Below are positions 11,187 through 19,094 of a stretch of DNA of 64,000 nucleotides, in pieces. A model generated the notes under the pieces. The model was not told the DNA's origin. It was given only the letters and a program-made list of their open reading frames with translations, and did not search any database. The position numbers and the translations under genes were made by a program. The stretch's first letter is position 1, and every line of letters begins with the position of its first letter. Origin of the DNA: Henningerozyma blattae CBS 6284. Lineage: Eukaryota > Ascomycota > Saccharomycetes > Saccharomycetales > Saccharomycetaceae. Location of the stretch: NCBI RefSeq assembly GCF_000315915.1, contig NC_020191.1, positions 806,001 through 870,000 on the forward strand, given 5' to 3'.

Positions 11187-11210
11187 CACGTGAGCACGTA
11201 CGTGCACGTG
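11187..11210. promoter_or_regulatory. Paired CACGTG sites around a palindrome
   Basis: CACGTG occurs at 11187-11192 and 11205-11210. Between them GCACGTACGTGC (11194-11205) is a perfect 12-base palindrome. The second site continues as CACGTGAT, the reverse of the Cbf1 consensus. The pair lies about 1.1 kb upstream of REG1 and 385 bases past the RAD28 stop, so its target gene is unclear. Confidence 0.45.
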
Positions 11211-11492
11211 ATGAGAAATTGGGGGGCAAAAGACGAGGGGTGCTTTTCTTTTTATTTCTAATTTTCTTTTATTTCTATTTTTAAATTTTTAGTTTTTCGC
11301 GTCGTAGAGCTGTGCGGCATTTTTTTCGCGTCGGGCTGGCCAAACTGACACAGGGTCGCCTGGAAGGCCCACGCGGTGCAAGTTGCGGGGGTGGCAAAAA
11401 GTGCGGGGACGGTCAGCTGATGATGGGCTATTGTGGCTGGCCAACATAAGCCGCCAGCGGGGAAAAAAAACTTGTCTCGGATTATCTGTCCG

Positions 11493-11537
11493 GAACATCC
11501 TCGGAAGAACATCCTCGGAAGAACATCCTCGGAAGAA
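11493..11537. repeat. 14-base tandem repeat (three copies)
   Basis: Three perfect copies of GAACATCCTCGGAA run from 11493 to 11534, followed by a partial copy. A diverged GGAACATCCTC recurs near 11607 at the RAD28 3' end. It sits in the GC-rich island and is non-coding. Confidence 0.9.
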
Positions 11538-11594
11538 TCTCCTCTCTCTCTTGCCTTTCTCTTGGCCCCTTTTGACTCTCCCCTCAACCCCGGA

Positions 11595-12923
11595 TTATCC
11601 TTCCACGGAACATCCTCCACAGTCCACGAGCGTACTGCCACACCCCAGGAACAGTCGCAACCCCGCAGGGTGCCCTAGACCACCCTGTAGTGCCAATCCT
11701 CCCGTATGTGCGGCGCCGTCTGTGGCGATTCCTTCTGCTTCTAACGTCCGCCATAGCCGCCCAGTTGCCGGCACGTGCGCCTCCACTGTGCCCAGGGCCG
11801 TATGGCACAATACCATATTCCCACACCACGTGATACGCCGCCCAGTGTGTTTACGCGTCTCGCCACCGGAACTGACGCGTAACGGGTCACGTGGCCCAAC
11901 CACCCGCCCACTGCCCACGTGATCGGAGTTCCTACCACTGCCATCACTTCCCACGGCTCTTATTCGTAACCATCCATCAGTCCCCATGGAACAAAACTCT
12001 TGCGCCTTTTCTGGCTCCCAGGCAATACCGGCAGTACCACCAGGCCAAATGGCCAATTCTTGTTGTGGAACACGTAAATCCCATAGCCGTACATCCGATT
12101 GTCGATCACCAGTCAGAATAAAATGTTCTCTACTTGGTACTGGATTAAACTGGATGCTTGTTAAGGCGTTTTTACACGGCTGTCTACTACGAGATCCCAT
12201 GGTGATAGCGCCTTGCCCTATTGCCTCTCGCAAATCTATCAGCCGCGGAACCGTATCCTGACTCGCAATCCCTAAAACATTGTTTGTGGAACATGATACT
12301 TCATTCACGGCAAACCGTAAATCAACACTTTGTACAGGGGAAAACCTGTTTGTGTCCCAGATCTTTACACACCGATCTCCAGATCCTGTGAAAAACATTC
12401 CATTATCACGAGGATACCATAGGATACTATTGATACTATACTGGTGATAGGATAGTGTGCTTGTGCTTGAACCTTCCTTTTGTATGGAAGAAGAAGAAGA
12501 AGGAGAAGCTGATGATGATGAACCACGATACATACGATACGCTCGATTGTTGGAGGTGTAGCTATGTATCAAGCGATGGTTCGAGGAACTAGACACACTA
12601 TGGGTGGGGATCTCATTCCCGGTTTTGGTTCCCTTATAGAAATTTATCCTTCTATTAACCACCTCATATTGTGTGTCATTTTTCGTCAATCGATCATCTG
12701 TATCCCATAATTCAACACTGCCATCGTCCTTGCCAATTAAAAGATACTCGTTGGCCTCACTATCTAGATCTAAACATGTTAAGAAACTTTCAATGTTTTT
12801 CCGTTGTCGAAGCTTGTATAGTTTAGGAACGTTGCCTTCAAATATTCGTTCCAATTGTAATTGGAATTCTTTGGTGTAATCTATCTTCCGGGGGCAAAAT
12901 CTTGTATAGTCTAACTTGTTCAT
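11595..12923 (-). CDS. RAD28: Rad28, WD40 protein related to Cockayne syndrome factor CSA
   Basis: A 442-residue WD40-repeat protein (S. cerevisiae Rad28 is 506). Its human relative CSA is the substrate receptor of a cullin-4 ubiquitin ligase in transcription-coupled repair. WD-type ends are visible: GKDDGSVELWD near residue 80, TGSGDRCVKIWD near 180, TGDRQSDVRLWD near 275. A Ser-rich insert lies at about residues 110-150. The last 150 residues (for example GRRITWCGNMVLCH and LGTVEAHVPATG) align in pattern with the CSA C-terminal blades but are Gly/Arg/Ala-rich, because the underlying DNA becomes strikingly GC-rich. Its place between REG1 and MIX14 is the S. cerevisiae YDR030C position. The extreme C-terminus is the least certain part. 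Confidence 0.85.
   Translation of the reverse strand: MNKLDYTRFCPRKIDYTKEFQLQLERIFEGNVPKLYKLRQRKNIESFLTCLDLDSEANEYLLIGKDDGSVELWDTDDRLTKNDTQYEVVNRRINFYKGTKTGNEIPTHSVSSSSNHRLIHSYTSNNRAYRMYRGSSSSASPSSSSSIQKEGSSTSTLSYHQYSINSILWYPRDNGMFFTGSGDRCVKIWDTNRFSPVQSVDLRFAVNEVSCSTNNVLGIASQDTVPRLIDLREAIGQGAITMGSRSRQPCKNALTSIQFNPVPSREHFILTGDRQSDVRLWDLRVPQQELAIWPGGTAGIAWEPEKAQEFCSMGTDGWLRIRAVGSDGSGRNSDHVGSGRVVGPRDPLRVSSGGETRKHTGRRITWCGNMVLCHTALGTVEAHVPATGRLWRTLEAEGIATDGAAHTGGLALQGGLGHPAGLRLFLGCGSTLVDCGGCSVEG
11772..11921. promoter_or_regulatory. Four CACGTG sites inside the RAD28 3' coding end
   Basis: CACGTG occurs at 11772-11777, 11827-11832, 11888-11893 and 11916-11921; the last three are flanked by GAT or GTC in the Cbf1 manner. 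Together with the pair at 11187-11210 this makes six hexamers in 735 bases, where about one per 4 kb is expected by chance. Coding constraint alone does not explain them, since they fall in different phases. Confidence 0.4.
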
Positions 12924-13966
12924 TTGTAGTCGCTATAGTTGTGTGTGTGTGTGTATATCGTTATTTGTTTCTCTGCCCGTTTGTTTTTTTTCTTTTTCTT
13001 CGTCTCATCGCTTCTTCCTTCCCATTAATTACGTATAATTTTCCCTTAGAAATCGGTAGTAAATAAATTTAAACTTTTGGGTCCTACACTCTCTACCCTA
13101 TCATTGAATAGACATTCTCGCTTGGCATGAATAACACATCGGATTGGGAAGCAATCAGGAAATAAAGCAGAATATGCTTTTGTTCCTTAATTCCGCGGAC
13201 TTACAACTTTTTGAATGGAATTAGTTGCCAGCGTCACATTCTTTCCGTTTGGTTGGCGGTAAGACAACCGCGGAAACAGAAACAACTTGGTTGCTATTGG
13301 GAAATGCTGTCACCATACAATTGTGTATTGCATAGCATATTCCAATTAACAGAGTGGCCCGAAGAAAAACAACCAAAAAATCTAAAAGAGCCAAAGCAAG
13401 GTTCCCATTATATAAATATACATGTCTAGAACCACTGACGGTGCAACACATGTGCGACCTATTTTTTATTGTGCCAAGACTTTTTGTTTTTATTTAGATC
13501 AGTTCTTATTTTTTCCATAATGTGTTTGCGCCGTACAGGTTTGCTGAACGATTCTAGAATTTTTCGTCTTACAAGTTGCACATACGAAAAGGGCAGAAAA
13601 TAAAAGAACAGCATTGGGAAACAAAGAGGTAACAATAGAGAACACATGCTTTTCTTACTATAATTAATATATGACAGATATTTACAATAATAACTTGTGC
13701 TGCTATGCTAAGGTCATTTACTCGAACAGTGACAAGGGTAAAAGACTGCAATTACAATTTGACAGAGGTATTTTGATAGTGTATAATTTTACAGAAAAGT
13801 ATTTTTTTTTTTTTCAATTAACGGTCGCATTTTCTAGAAGTATCCCTTAAAGTATTGCTATTATGCACAAATACACAAAAAAGAGATGCGCTTATATAAA
13901 TAAACACACACACACACACACACTCACTCACTCTCTCAAACATAAAACATAATCTCCACCACAACA
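12924..13966. other. RAD28 promoter side and upstream of the small frame at 13967
   Basis: About 1 kb of divergent intergenic DNA. It contains TG and CA runs, a T tract near 13801 and a CA/CT run at 13904-13937. Short open stretches here have no recognisable content. Confidence 0.7.
13904..13937. repeat. (AC)n followed by CACT/CTCT run
   Basis: A CA dinucleotide run of about 20 bases merges into CACT and CT repeats and ends about 30 bases before the ATG at 13967. Pyrimidine-rich leaders of this sort are common in yeast 5' UTRs. Confidence 0.9.
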
Positions 13967-14206
13967 ATGCTAGAGAAACAACCAAACCAAGAAAAACTTT
14001 ACATTTGGAAAAAACTATGGGCCAAAAGGCGTAAGAATAATCACAAGAGGATTCAAATGCTGGAACAGCGATTAGCAAGGAAATGTCTAATTTATCCCAG
14101 TAATGAAACATTAGAGAGAAGTAAAAAAAGAATCCGTGTGGCTATTACAAGAGAACGACAAAAATATATTAGAAAACGTATTAAAGAGACATTCAATAGC
14201 ATATAA
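13967..14206 (+). CDS. Small basic hypothetical protein, 79 residues
   Basis: I do not recognise this frame. It begins with an ATG in good yeast context (CACAACAATG) after a pyrimidine-rich leader and encodes a highly basic, helical protein: the patches KKLWAKRRKNNHKR and RSKKRIRVAITRERQ dominate. No membrane segment or cysteine motif is present. It lies 176 bases upstream of MIX14 on the same strand. The composition could suit a nucleic-acid or ribosome-associated peptide, but that is a guess. It could also be a chance open frame in the MIX14 upstream region. Confidence 0.4.
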   Translation: MLEKQPNQEKLYIWKKLWAKRRKNNHKRIQMLEQRLARKCLIYPSNETLERSKKRIRVAITRERQKYIRKRIKETFNSI

Positions 14207-14382
14207 TGCACGGCGTGGAGGAGCGACCCGAGAATGTTATAAAATTTCCGGTTAATGCAAAAAACATACGTAAACTTCAGTAAAAAATATCCCTAGAGGC
14301 CCTAAGGGTGACAAATTCTTTTAAAGAAAAAAAAACAAAACAGAAAGAAGTTAGTTATTTACATACATATATACATACAAGA

Positions 14383-14742
14383 ATGTCTTCAAATGTATTG
14401 GATGAAATTGTTATGGAAGAAGTGGCATTGAATTGTCCTCAACAATTTATTACATACCACAAATGCTTATCTTCTAATGAAGATTGCAATGCATCTCGTA
14501 AAGAATTATCGAATTGTATTGAAAACAAAGTACCTAGTATACAAAAGATTATGACCAATTGTCAAACACTTTTAAACAATTATAACAATTGTATTAGAAA
14601 GAATTGGGAAAAGGGTGAGAGTGATACGAGTATAGATCAGTTGTGTTCTAAGGAATTGGATTCATTAAGGGAATGCTCTTCGAATCAATTGAAAGGTACG
14701 AAACCAATCTTGAGTAATTTGAAGTTTCCACCTGCTAATTAA
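14383..14742 (+). CDS. MIX14: Mix14, mitochondrial intermembrane-space CX9C protein
   Basis: A 119-residue protein (S. cerevisiae Mix14, YDR031W, is 121). Four Cys-x9-Cys pairs are visible: CPQQFITYHKC, CNASRKELSNC, CQTLLNNYNNC and CSKELDSLREC. Such helix-hairpin proteins are oxidised and trapped in the intermembrane space by the Mia40-Erv1 relay. The frame is open further upstream to an ATG at 14308, but I place the start at 14383. From there the sequence, MSSNVLDEIVMEEV, matches the known family N-terminus, and the upstream residues are Lys-rich filler. It sits between RAD28 and PST2 as in S. cerevisiae. Confidence 0.92.
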   Translation: MSSNVLDEIVMEEVALNCPQQFITYHKCLSSNEDCNASRKELSNCIENKVPSIQKIMTNCQTLLNNYNNCIRKNWEKGESDTSIDQLCSKELDSLRECSSNQLKGTKPILSNLKFPPAN

Positions 14743-14758
14743 CCACAATAGCTCAACA

Positions 14759-14763
<5 letters not shown>

Positions 14764-14792
<29 letters not shown>
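14764..14792. repeat. (TA)n microsatellite
   Basis: An uninterrupted TA run just after the MIX14 stop, in the convergent gap between MIX14 and PST2. Confidence 0.95.
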
Positions 14793-14794
<2 letters not shown>

Positions 14795-14917
14795 TTACCT
14801 TTTTTTCCCTTGTAAATATTTAAAATTATAAATCATATATATATACGTATGTATATATATGTTATATTAATATATGTATAAAAATCGTCAAAAAACACTC
14901 GTTTAATTGCGTGCTAT

Positions 14918-15517
14918 TCACATATTGGCAATGGTAGAGTAGAAAGCTTCACCTTGGATAGAAGCAATCTTCAATTCCAAGTCGGTTGGCATTCTAGAAC
15001 CATCAGCACCGGCAAAAGTACCAGCACCCCATGGGGAACCACCGTGTGGTTCTTCCAAGTTGGTCAATTGTGGGAAGGCTGTCTTGTAACCTAATGGAAC
15101 AAAGATCATACCGTGATGAACAATGGTAGACAAACAATTCATGATGGTAGATTCGTTACCACCACCGGTACCAGTAGAGACGAACATACCAACAGTCTTA
15201 CCATGTAGAGCACCACCAGCCCATAAACCACCGGTTTGATCCCAGAAAGCCTTCCATTGAGCTGGGAAGTTACCGAATCTGGTTGGAATACCGAATAAGA
15301 AGTGGTCGTATTCAGTCAAAGTCTCTTTGGTAGCAATTGGGTAGTTTGGTTTTGGAGCAGCATGCATCAATTTCAAGACATCTGGGGATAAAGTTTCTGG
15401 GACTTGGTAGATTTGAGCTTGACCACCAGCCCTGATGATCCCCTTTTTTTCAGCTTCAGCCATTTCGGCGACGTGGCCGTACATGGAGTAGATGATGATA
15501 GCAACTTTTTGAGCCAT
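14918..15517 (-). CDS. PST2: Pst2, flavodoxin-like NAD(P)H:quinone oxidoreductase
   Basis: A 199-residue protein of the WrbA/flavodoxin-like family (S. cerevisiae Pst2 is 198). It reduces quinones with two electrons, limits oxidative stress and associates with plasma-membrane eisosomes. The N-terminal strand and FMN phosphate loop read [19 protein letters not shown]. The WrbA signatures [23 protein letters not shown] and TGTGGGNES are present, as is [10 protein letters not shown]. The gene could represent PST2 or its paralog RFS1; position next to MIX14 and the catalytic-type length favour PST2. Codon use is strongly biased to preferred yeast codons, a sign of high expression. The upstream region carries Yap1-type sites. 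Confidence 0.92.
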   Translation of the reverse strand: MAQKVAIIIYSMYGHVAEMAEAEKKGIIRAGGQAQIYQVPETLSPDVLKLMHAAPKPNYPIATKETLTEYDHFLFGIPTRFGNFPAQWKAFWDQTGGLWAGGALHGKTVGMFVSTGTGGGNESTIMNCLSTIVHHGMIFVPLGYKTAFPQLTNLEEPHGGSPWGAGTFAGADGSRMPTDLELKIASIQGEAFYSTIANM

Positions 15518-15668
15518 TTTTTATAAATTTAATTGTCTGTGTGATCTGAGAGATATTGAAAGAACTGTATTGTCTTACTCTTGTAGTATTTAGGGGAGAG
15601 AAAGAGACAGAGAGAGAAAAGAAACTAAATTTGTTTCTATTTTGTTCAAGTTCTGAAAAACCTGGGTA

Positions 15669-15676
15669 TTTATATA
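15669..15676 (-). promoter_or_regulatory. TATA box of PST2
   Basis: TATATAAA on the minus strand about 155 bases upstream of the PST2 ATG, a typical distance and consistent with a stress-induced gene. Confidence 0.5.
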
Positions 15677-15934
15677 CATGTCCCCTAAGGTTTATTACCT
15701 TGACAACTACGGCATATTTCAACCATGTTGCCTCACTTTCTCAACAAAGTTTCTGTTTCAATTGGCTATTATCCGTATTTGTCATCTATCGTAAACGACG
15801 AAAAGATATCTTAGTCAACGTGAGGAGAGCGGGGGGTTATAAAATGTTAAAATTTCATTCCAGTGGTACGGAATGCTTCTTCTTGGGAACACACCGCGGA
15901 AATTACCGCAAATTTCCGCAGTGCTTATTCAGCG

Positions 15935-16047
15935 TTACTAAGTGATATTACTAACATTATTAAAATCACGTGGCGCGGTCTTACCCGGAGAAGATTTGGT
16001 TGAATCTTGCCTAAGATTCGGTGCGAACTTAATATAGCGGTGACTAA
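15935..16047. promoter_or_regulatory. PST2-MET22 divergent promoter: Yap1, Cbf1 and Reb1 type sites
   Basis: TTACTAA (Yap1 response element) occurs at 15935-15941 and 15948-15954, and the related TGACTAA at 16041-16047. ATCACGTG (Cbf1) is at 15965-15972 and TTACCCG (Reb1) at 15981-15987. Yap1 fits the oxidative-stress gene PST2 on the left; Cbf1 fits the sulfur gene MET22 on the right. The sites are read directly; their use is inferred from S. cerevisiae. Confidence 0.6.
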
Positions 16048-16148
16048 CTAAGTAATTAAAGTATATATTTTGAAGGACAGTAGGAAACATACAGCACACT
16101 TTGGACTGAATATTAAGATAGAAAAAGTAAGATCGTTAAAGACATACT

Positions 16149-17231
16149 ATGTACTCTAAGGAATTGGTCGTGGCCACTCAGGCAGTTCGTAAGGCTTCCT
16201 TGTTGACCCGTAGAATCCAATCTCAAGTGATTTCTAATAGAAACAATTCTACTATTATTAAAGATGACAAATCGCCAGTTACTGTGGGAGACTTTGCAGC
16301 TCAGACGATCATCATCAATACGATCAAGGCGAATTTCCCCAACGATAGTATTGTTGGTGAAGAATCTGCTGATGATTTGAGTGATGAGTTTTTGTCCAGG
16401 ATCTTGAGTTTGATTAATGAGAATGATGAGATATATACCAGAGATTACCCATGCGAGGACGACGTATATCCTTTCAAAGACGGCCAGGATTTCCCCTTGG
16501 CTACTACCGACGATGTGCGCCGTGTTATTAATATGGGTAATTATCAAGGTGGTAGATCTGGTCGATTCTGGTGTTTAGATCCAATTGATGGGACTAAAGG
16601 GTTTTTAAGAGGCGATCAATTCTCTGTATGCTTGGCATTTATTGTAGATGGTAAACCACAAATCGGATGTGTTGGCTGTCCCAATCTATCTTTGGAATCC
16701 TACGGTGGACAAGATACTACTGGGTTTGATAAGTTTGGTTATCTGTATAGAGCTCACAGAGATCATGGTGCGTTCATCTCCGTGGCCAGTTTACCTAGAT
16801 TAAATTGGTCTGCTTTGAAATGTAATACGCTTACTGACACCAACCAAATGGTCTCGTTAGAAGGTGTAGAAAGAGCACATTCAGACCATGACGAACAAGA
16901 TATGATTAAGTCACGTTTAGGGATGAAGCAGACAAGACATTTGGATTCGAATGTGAAATATTGTCTCTTGGCATCCGGTCTTGGCGACGCATATTTGCGT
17001 ATCCCATTAACAATGGAATTCCAAGAAAAGATATGGGACCATGCCGCAGGAAATGTGATTGTTCTGGAGTCCGGAGGGATCCATACCGATGCGATGGAAA
17101 ACGTTCCTTTAGATTTCGGTAATGGTAGAACACTGGCCACCAAGGGCGTCATTGCCACCTGTGGGCCTGCAGAGTTACATACAAAAGTTGTCACGACTGC
17201 CGGCGAGATCATCAGATCCAGAAAGCACTAG
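16149..17231 (+). CDS. MET22: Met22/Hal2, 3'(2'),5'-bisphosphate nucleotidase
   Basis: A 360-residue protein (S. cerevisiae Met22 is 357). It removes the 3' phosphate from PAP and PAPS by-products of sulfate assimilation. It is the lithium- and sodium-sensitive step that links salt stress to RNA decay, because PAP inhibits 5'-3' exonucleases. The Li-sensitive phosphatase motifs are present: GEES near residue 70 supplies a metal-binding Glu, DPIDGTKGF at 144-152 holds the metal-binding aspartates, and WDHAAGNVIVLESGG is the second signature. In S. cerevisiae this is YOL064C, so the PST2-MET22 junction is a synteny breakpoint relative to that species. The frame is complete from the first ATG. 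Confidence 0.96.
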   Translation: MYSKELVVATQAVRKASLLTRRIQSQVISNRNNSTIIKDDKSPVTVGDFAAQTIIINTIKANFPNDSIVGEESADDLSDEFLSRILSLINENDEIYTRDYPCEDDVYPFKDGQDFPLATTDDVRRVINMGNYQGGRSGRFWCLDPIDGTKGFLRGDQFSVCLAFIVDGKPQIGCVGCPNLSLESYGGQDTTGFDKFGYLYRAHRDHGAFISVASLPRLNWSALKCNTLTDTNQMVSLEGVERAHSDHDEQDMIKSRLGMKQTRHLDSNVKYCLLASGLGDAYLRIPLTMEFQEKIWDHAAGNVIVLESGGIHTDAMENVPLDFGNGRTLATKGVIATCGPAELHTKVVTTAGEIIRSRKH

Positions 17232-17811
17232 GCGTTTGTATTTTATAATATTTATCATTTGTATTCTTTGTACATCGAACATTGCACAACGTGATGCACT
17301 ATACAATTTGCACCCTACAATTTGCATTACACAATGCGCATTGCACATTGCACTATTACATGTCGTCCCGTTACCGGCATCGCCAGCCCGTCATCGGCAT
17401 CCCTTATCGCAATCATCTCTTACAACCTTAATCTCGTTGCTAGGCACCCAGTAGCCGCCAACACCCACGATAATGCTTGCCTTTACTACGATAGTCGCTA
17501 TCGATTCCCATTAGTGCCTTTGTGGTAACCTATCGTGTCTTATCTTGCCTGTAAAAGACGTATCCCGTTCCTAAAAGTGCCCTATCTCAACCCTGCTCAG
17601 ACACTATCACAGCCCTACTAAACCCTACTTTACCTGTGGATGTATCTTTTCTATCTCAACCAATCATATCTGTCCTAATTAACCCCTATCAGGACCCTTC
17701 CGTTTCGGGCCATCCTGGCGACGCGACACGCTCCCAATTAGGAAACCTTAAGACCCGTTTGCGAAAAAAAAAACGTCTCTAAACTACAAACAGACTCTCC
17801 CAGAGAATCGC

Positions 17812-18023
17812 CCGGAGAATACATCCACACAGAAATGCCTGCTCAGCATCACGCCTCCTCTCTCCGAAATCCTTGCCGGCATCACGCCGCACGCCGGAAA
17901 CGGCCTGTCCACCCGAACACCCAGGCCCTTCCCCGGAAATGTCCGGCACTGAAATGTCCGCACAGCCTCAGGTATTCCCAGACGCACCCGCACAACTCGC
18001 TCGGTCCGGCGGGCCGTTTCCGG
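17812..18023. promoter_or_regulatory. Cluster of CCGG/CGG half-sites upstream of permease
   Basis: CCGG occurs at about 17812, 17876, 17893, 17933, 17943, 18006 and 18020. CGG half-sites are bound by Zn2Cys6 factors such as Leu3 and Dal81-type regulators that control branched-chain amino-acid permeases in S. cerevisiae. The spacing is irregular and none is a perfect CCGGNNCCGG, so the role is a suggestion. Confidence 0.35.
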
Positions 18024-18404
18024 CATTCGATATCGCCTTTTCAGGAATCTATAAACCCTTGCATCCTGTGGTCCAGGCAACCCCCAAAATATTTCTTCAG
18101 TTTGATAATATCAATAGTAATAGCAATAACAATAGTAATCCTTCTCTTTGCCACTTTCTTCCCTGGATCCGTTCGTTACGTAGCAAATACCAAGGGGGAA
18201 ACCTAATTTGACAAGAATCCCGAAATTTAAGCCCAATTTGGCCCTAGTCCCAATTTAATCGTAGTCCCTAGACAAATCTTGGGCGGGCAAATCTTTTCAC
18301 TTTTTCATACTATCTTTTACTTTTTCCATATATTGTCGGGTGATAAGTTCTTGATATATGGAAAGTTTACCCACGACTAGACTCGGAATCCTCTAGTAAG
18401 CCTT

Positions 18405-18448
18405 GTAATCCTATAGTAATCCTCTAGTAATCCCATAGTAATCCCCTG
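18405..18448. repeat. Four phased 11-base repeats
   Basis: GTAATCC begins at 18405, 18416, 18427 and 18438, each followed by four variable bases, giving an exact 11-base period, close to one helical turn. A diverged fifth copy precedes them near 18386. They lie about 650-690 bases upstream of the permease start. Confidence 0.85.
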
Positions 18449-18936
18449 GTGCTCCATGGTAAAACCTTAGTCCTCTAGATTATACTCACTTATCTTGTTA
18501 TAGTAATTTCTATAGATTAAGTTTGATATCGATGGTATTGGTTGGGATGAAAATAAAGCTAAAAGGGTTTTAAGAAATCCCGTTAAGTTAAGTGAAATGA
18601 AAAAAAAAAAAAAGATACTACTACGTAATTGTATTGTAGATTTCTTTTGCTTTGCTGTTATTGTTCTTGCTAATGCTGTTGCTTTTAAATTTTGTTTCAT
18701 CCAGTTTACTTTGTTACTTTGTCATTTTTAATTTTTAATTTTATTCTATTTTTTTTTTTCATCTGTCTAGCTACTTGATAAACTGGATCGTATTATTTTA
18801 TTTTTATTTACTAACCTTGTTATTTTTTTTTCTTTAATCTAATCAAAGATTTTTTGTTTTTTTTGTTTTTTGCTTATACTAATCCCATTGTAAAATTCGT
18901 AGTACTCTCCAGATACTATTCTCTTTTTTTTTTTAA

Positions 18937-18944
18937 TATATAAA
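18937..18944 (+). promoter_or_regulatory. TATA box of the amino-acid permease gene
   Basis: TATATAAA 151 bases upstream of the ATG at 19095, following a T-rich tract. Confidence 0.55.
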
Positions 18945-19094
18945 CCCTGTCATATTGAAACATTTTCCTACTGATTTGGATTTGTCGAATATATCTATAT
19001 ATATTCACACCTTTTGTCTTTTTTTCTGTTCGAGACTTTATCCAATACAACATCAAAACTTAAATCCACCACTCAAAAGCTCATCCAACACAAC

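Larger units (their letters stand above)
10068..11594. other. REG1 upstream region with repeats, up to the RAD28 stop
   Basis: About 1.5 kb between two minus-strand genes. From REG1 outward it holds poly-T/poly-A tracts, a 17-copy heptamer array (10471-10589), an ATT triplet run near 10652, a TTGAAA hexamer run near 10948, then an abrupt switch near 11070 to GC-rich sequence with CACGTG sites and a 14-base tandem repeat. No convincing gene. Confidence 0.75.
17232..19094. other. Permease upstream region with a GC-rich CCGG cluster
   Basis: About 1.9 kb between MET22 and the permease. It begins with imperfect TTGCA/GCACT-type repeats (17280-17360). A GC-rich part follows (roughly 17380-18060), with seven CCGG tetramers between 17812 and 18023. 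Then come four phased 11-base repeats (18405-18448), long T tracts and a TATA box at 18937. The open stretches in the GC-rich part look like chance frames. Confidence 0.75.

Noticed and set aside
14308..14382. Upstream ATG giving a longer MIX14
   Set aside because: The added 25 residues are Lys-rich and unlike the family; the ATG at 14383 matches the known N-terminus.
17835..18211. Open frames of 112-123 codons in the GC-rich patch upstream of the permease
   Set aside because: Pro/Arg/His-rich composition typical of chance frames in GC-rich DNA; two overlapping frames are equally open and neither resembles a known protein.
19014..19094. Upstream extension of the permease frame
   Set aside because: It would need a TTG start; the first ATG is at 19095.
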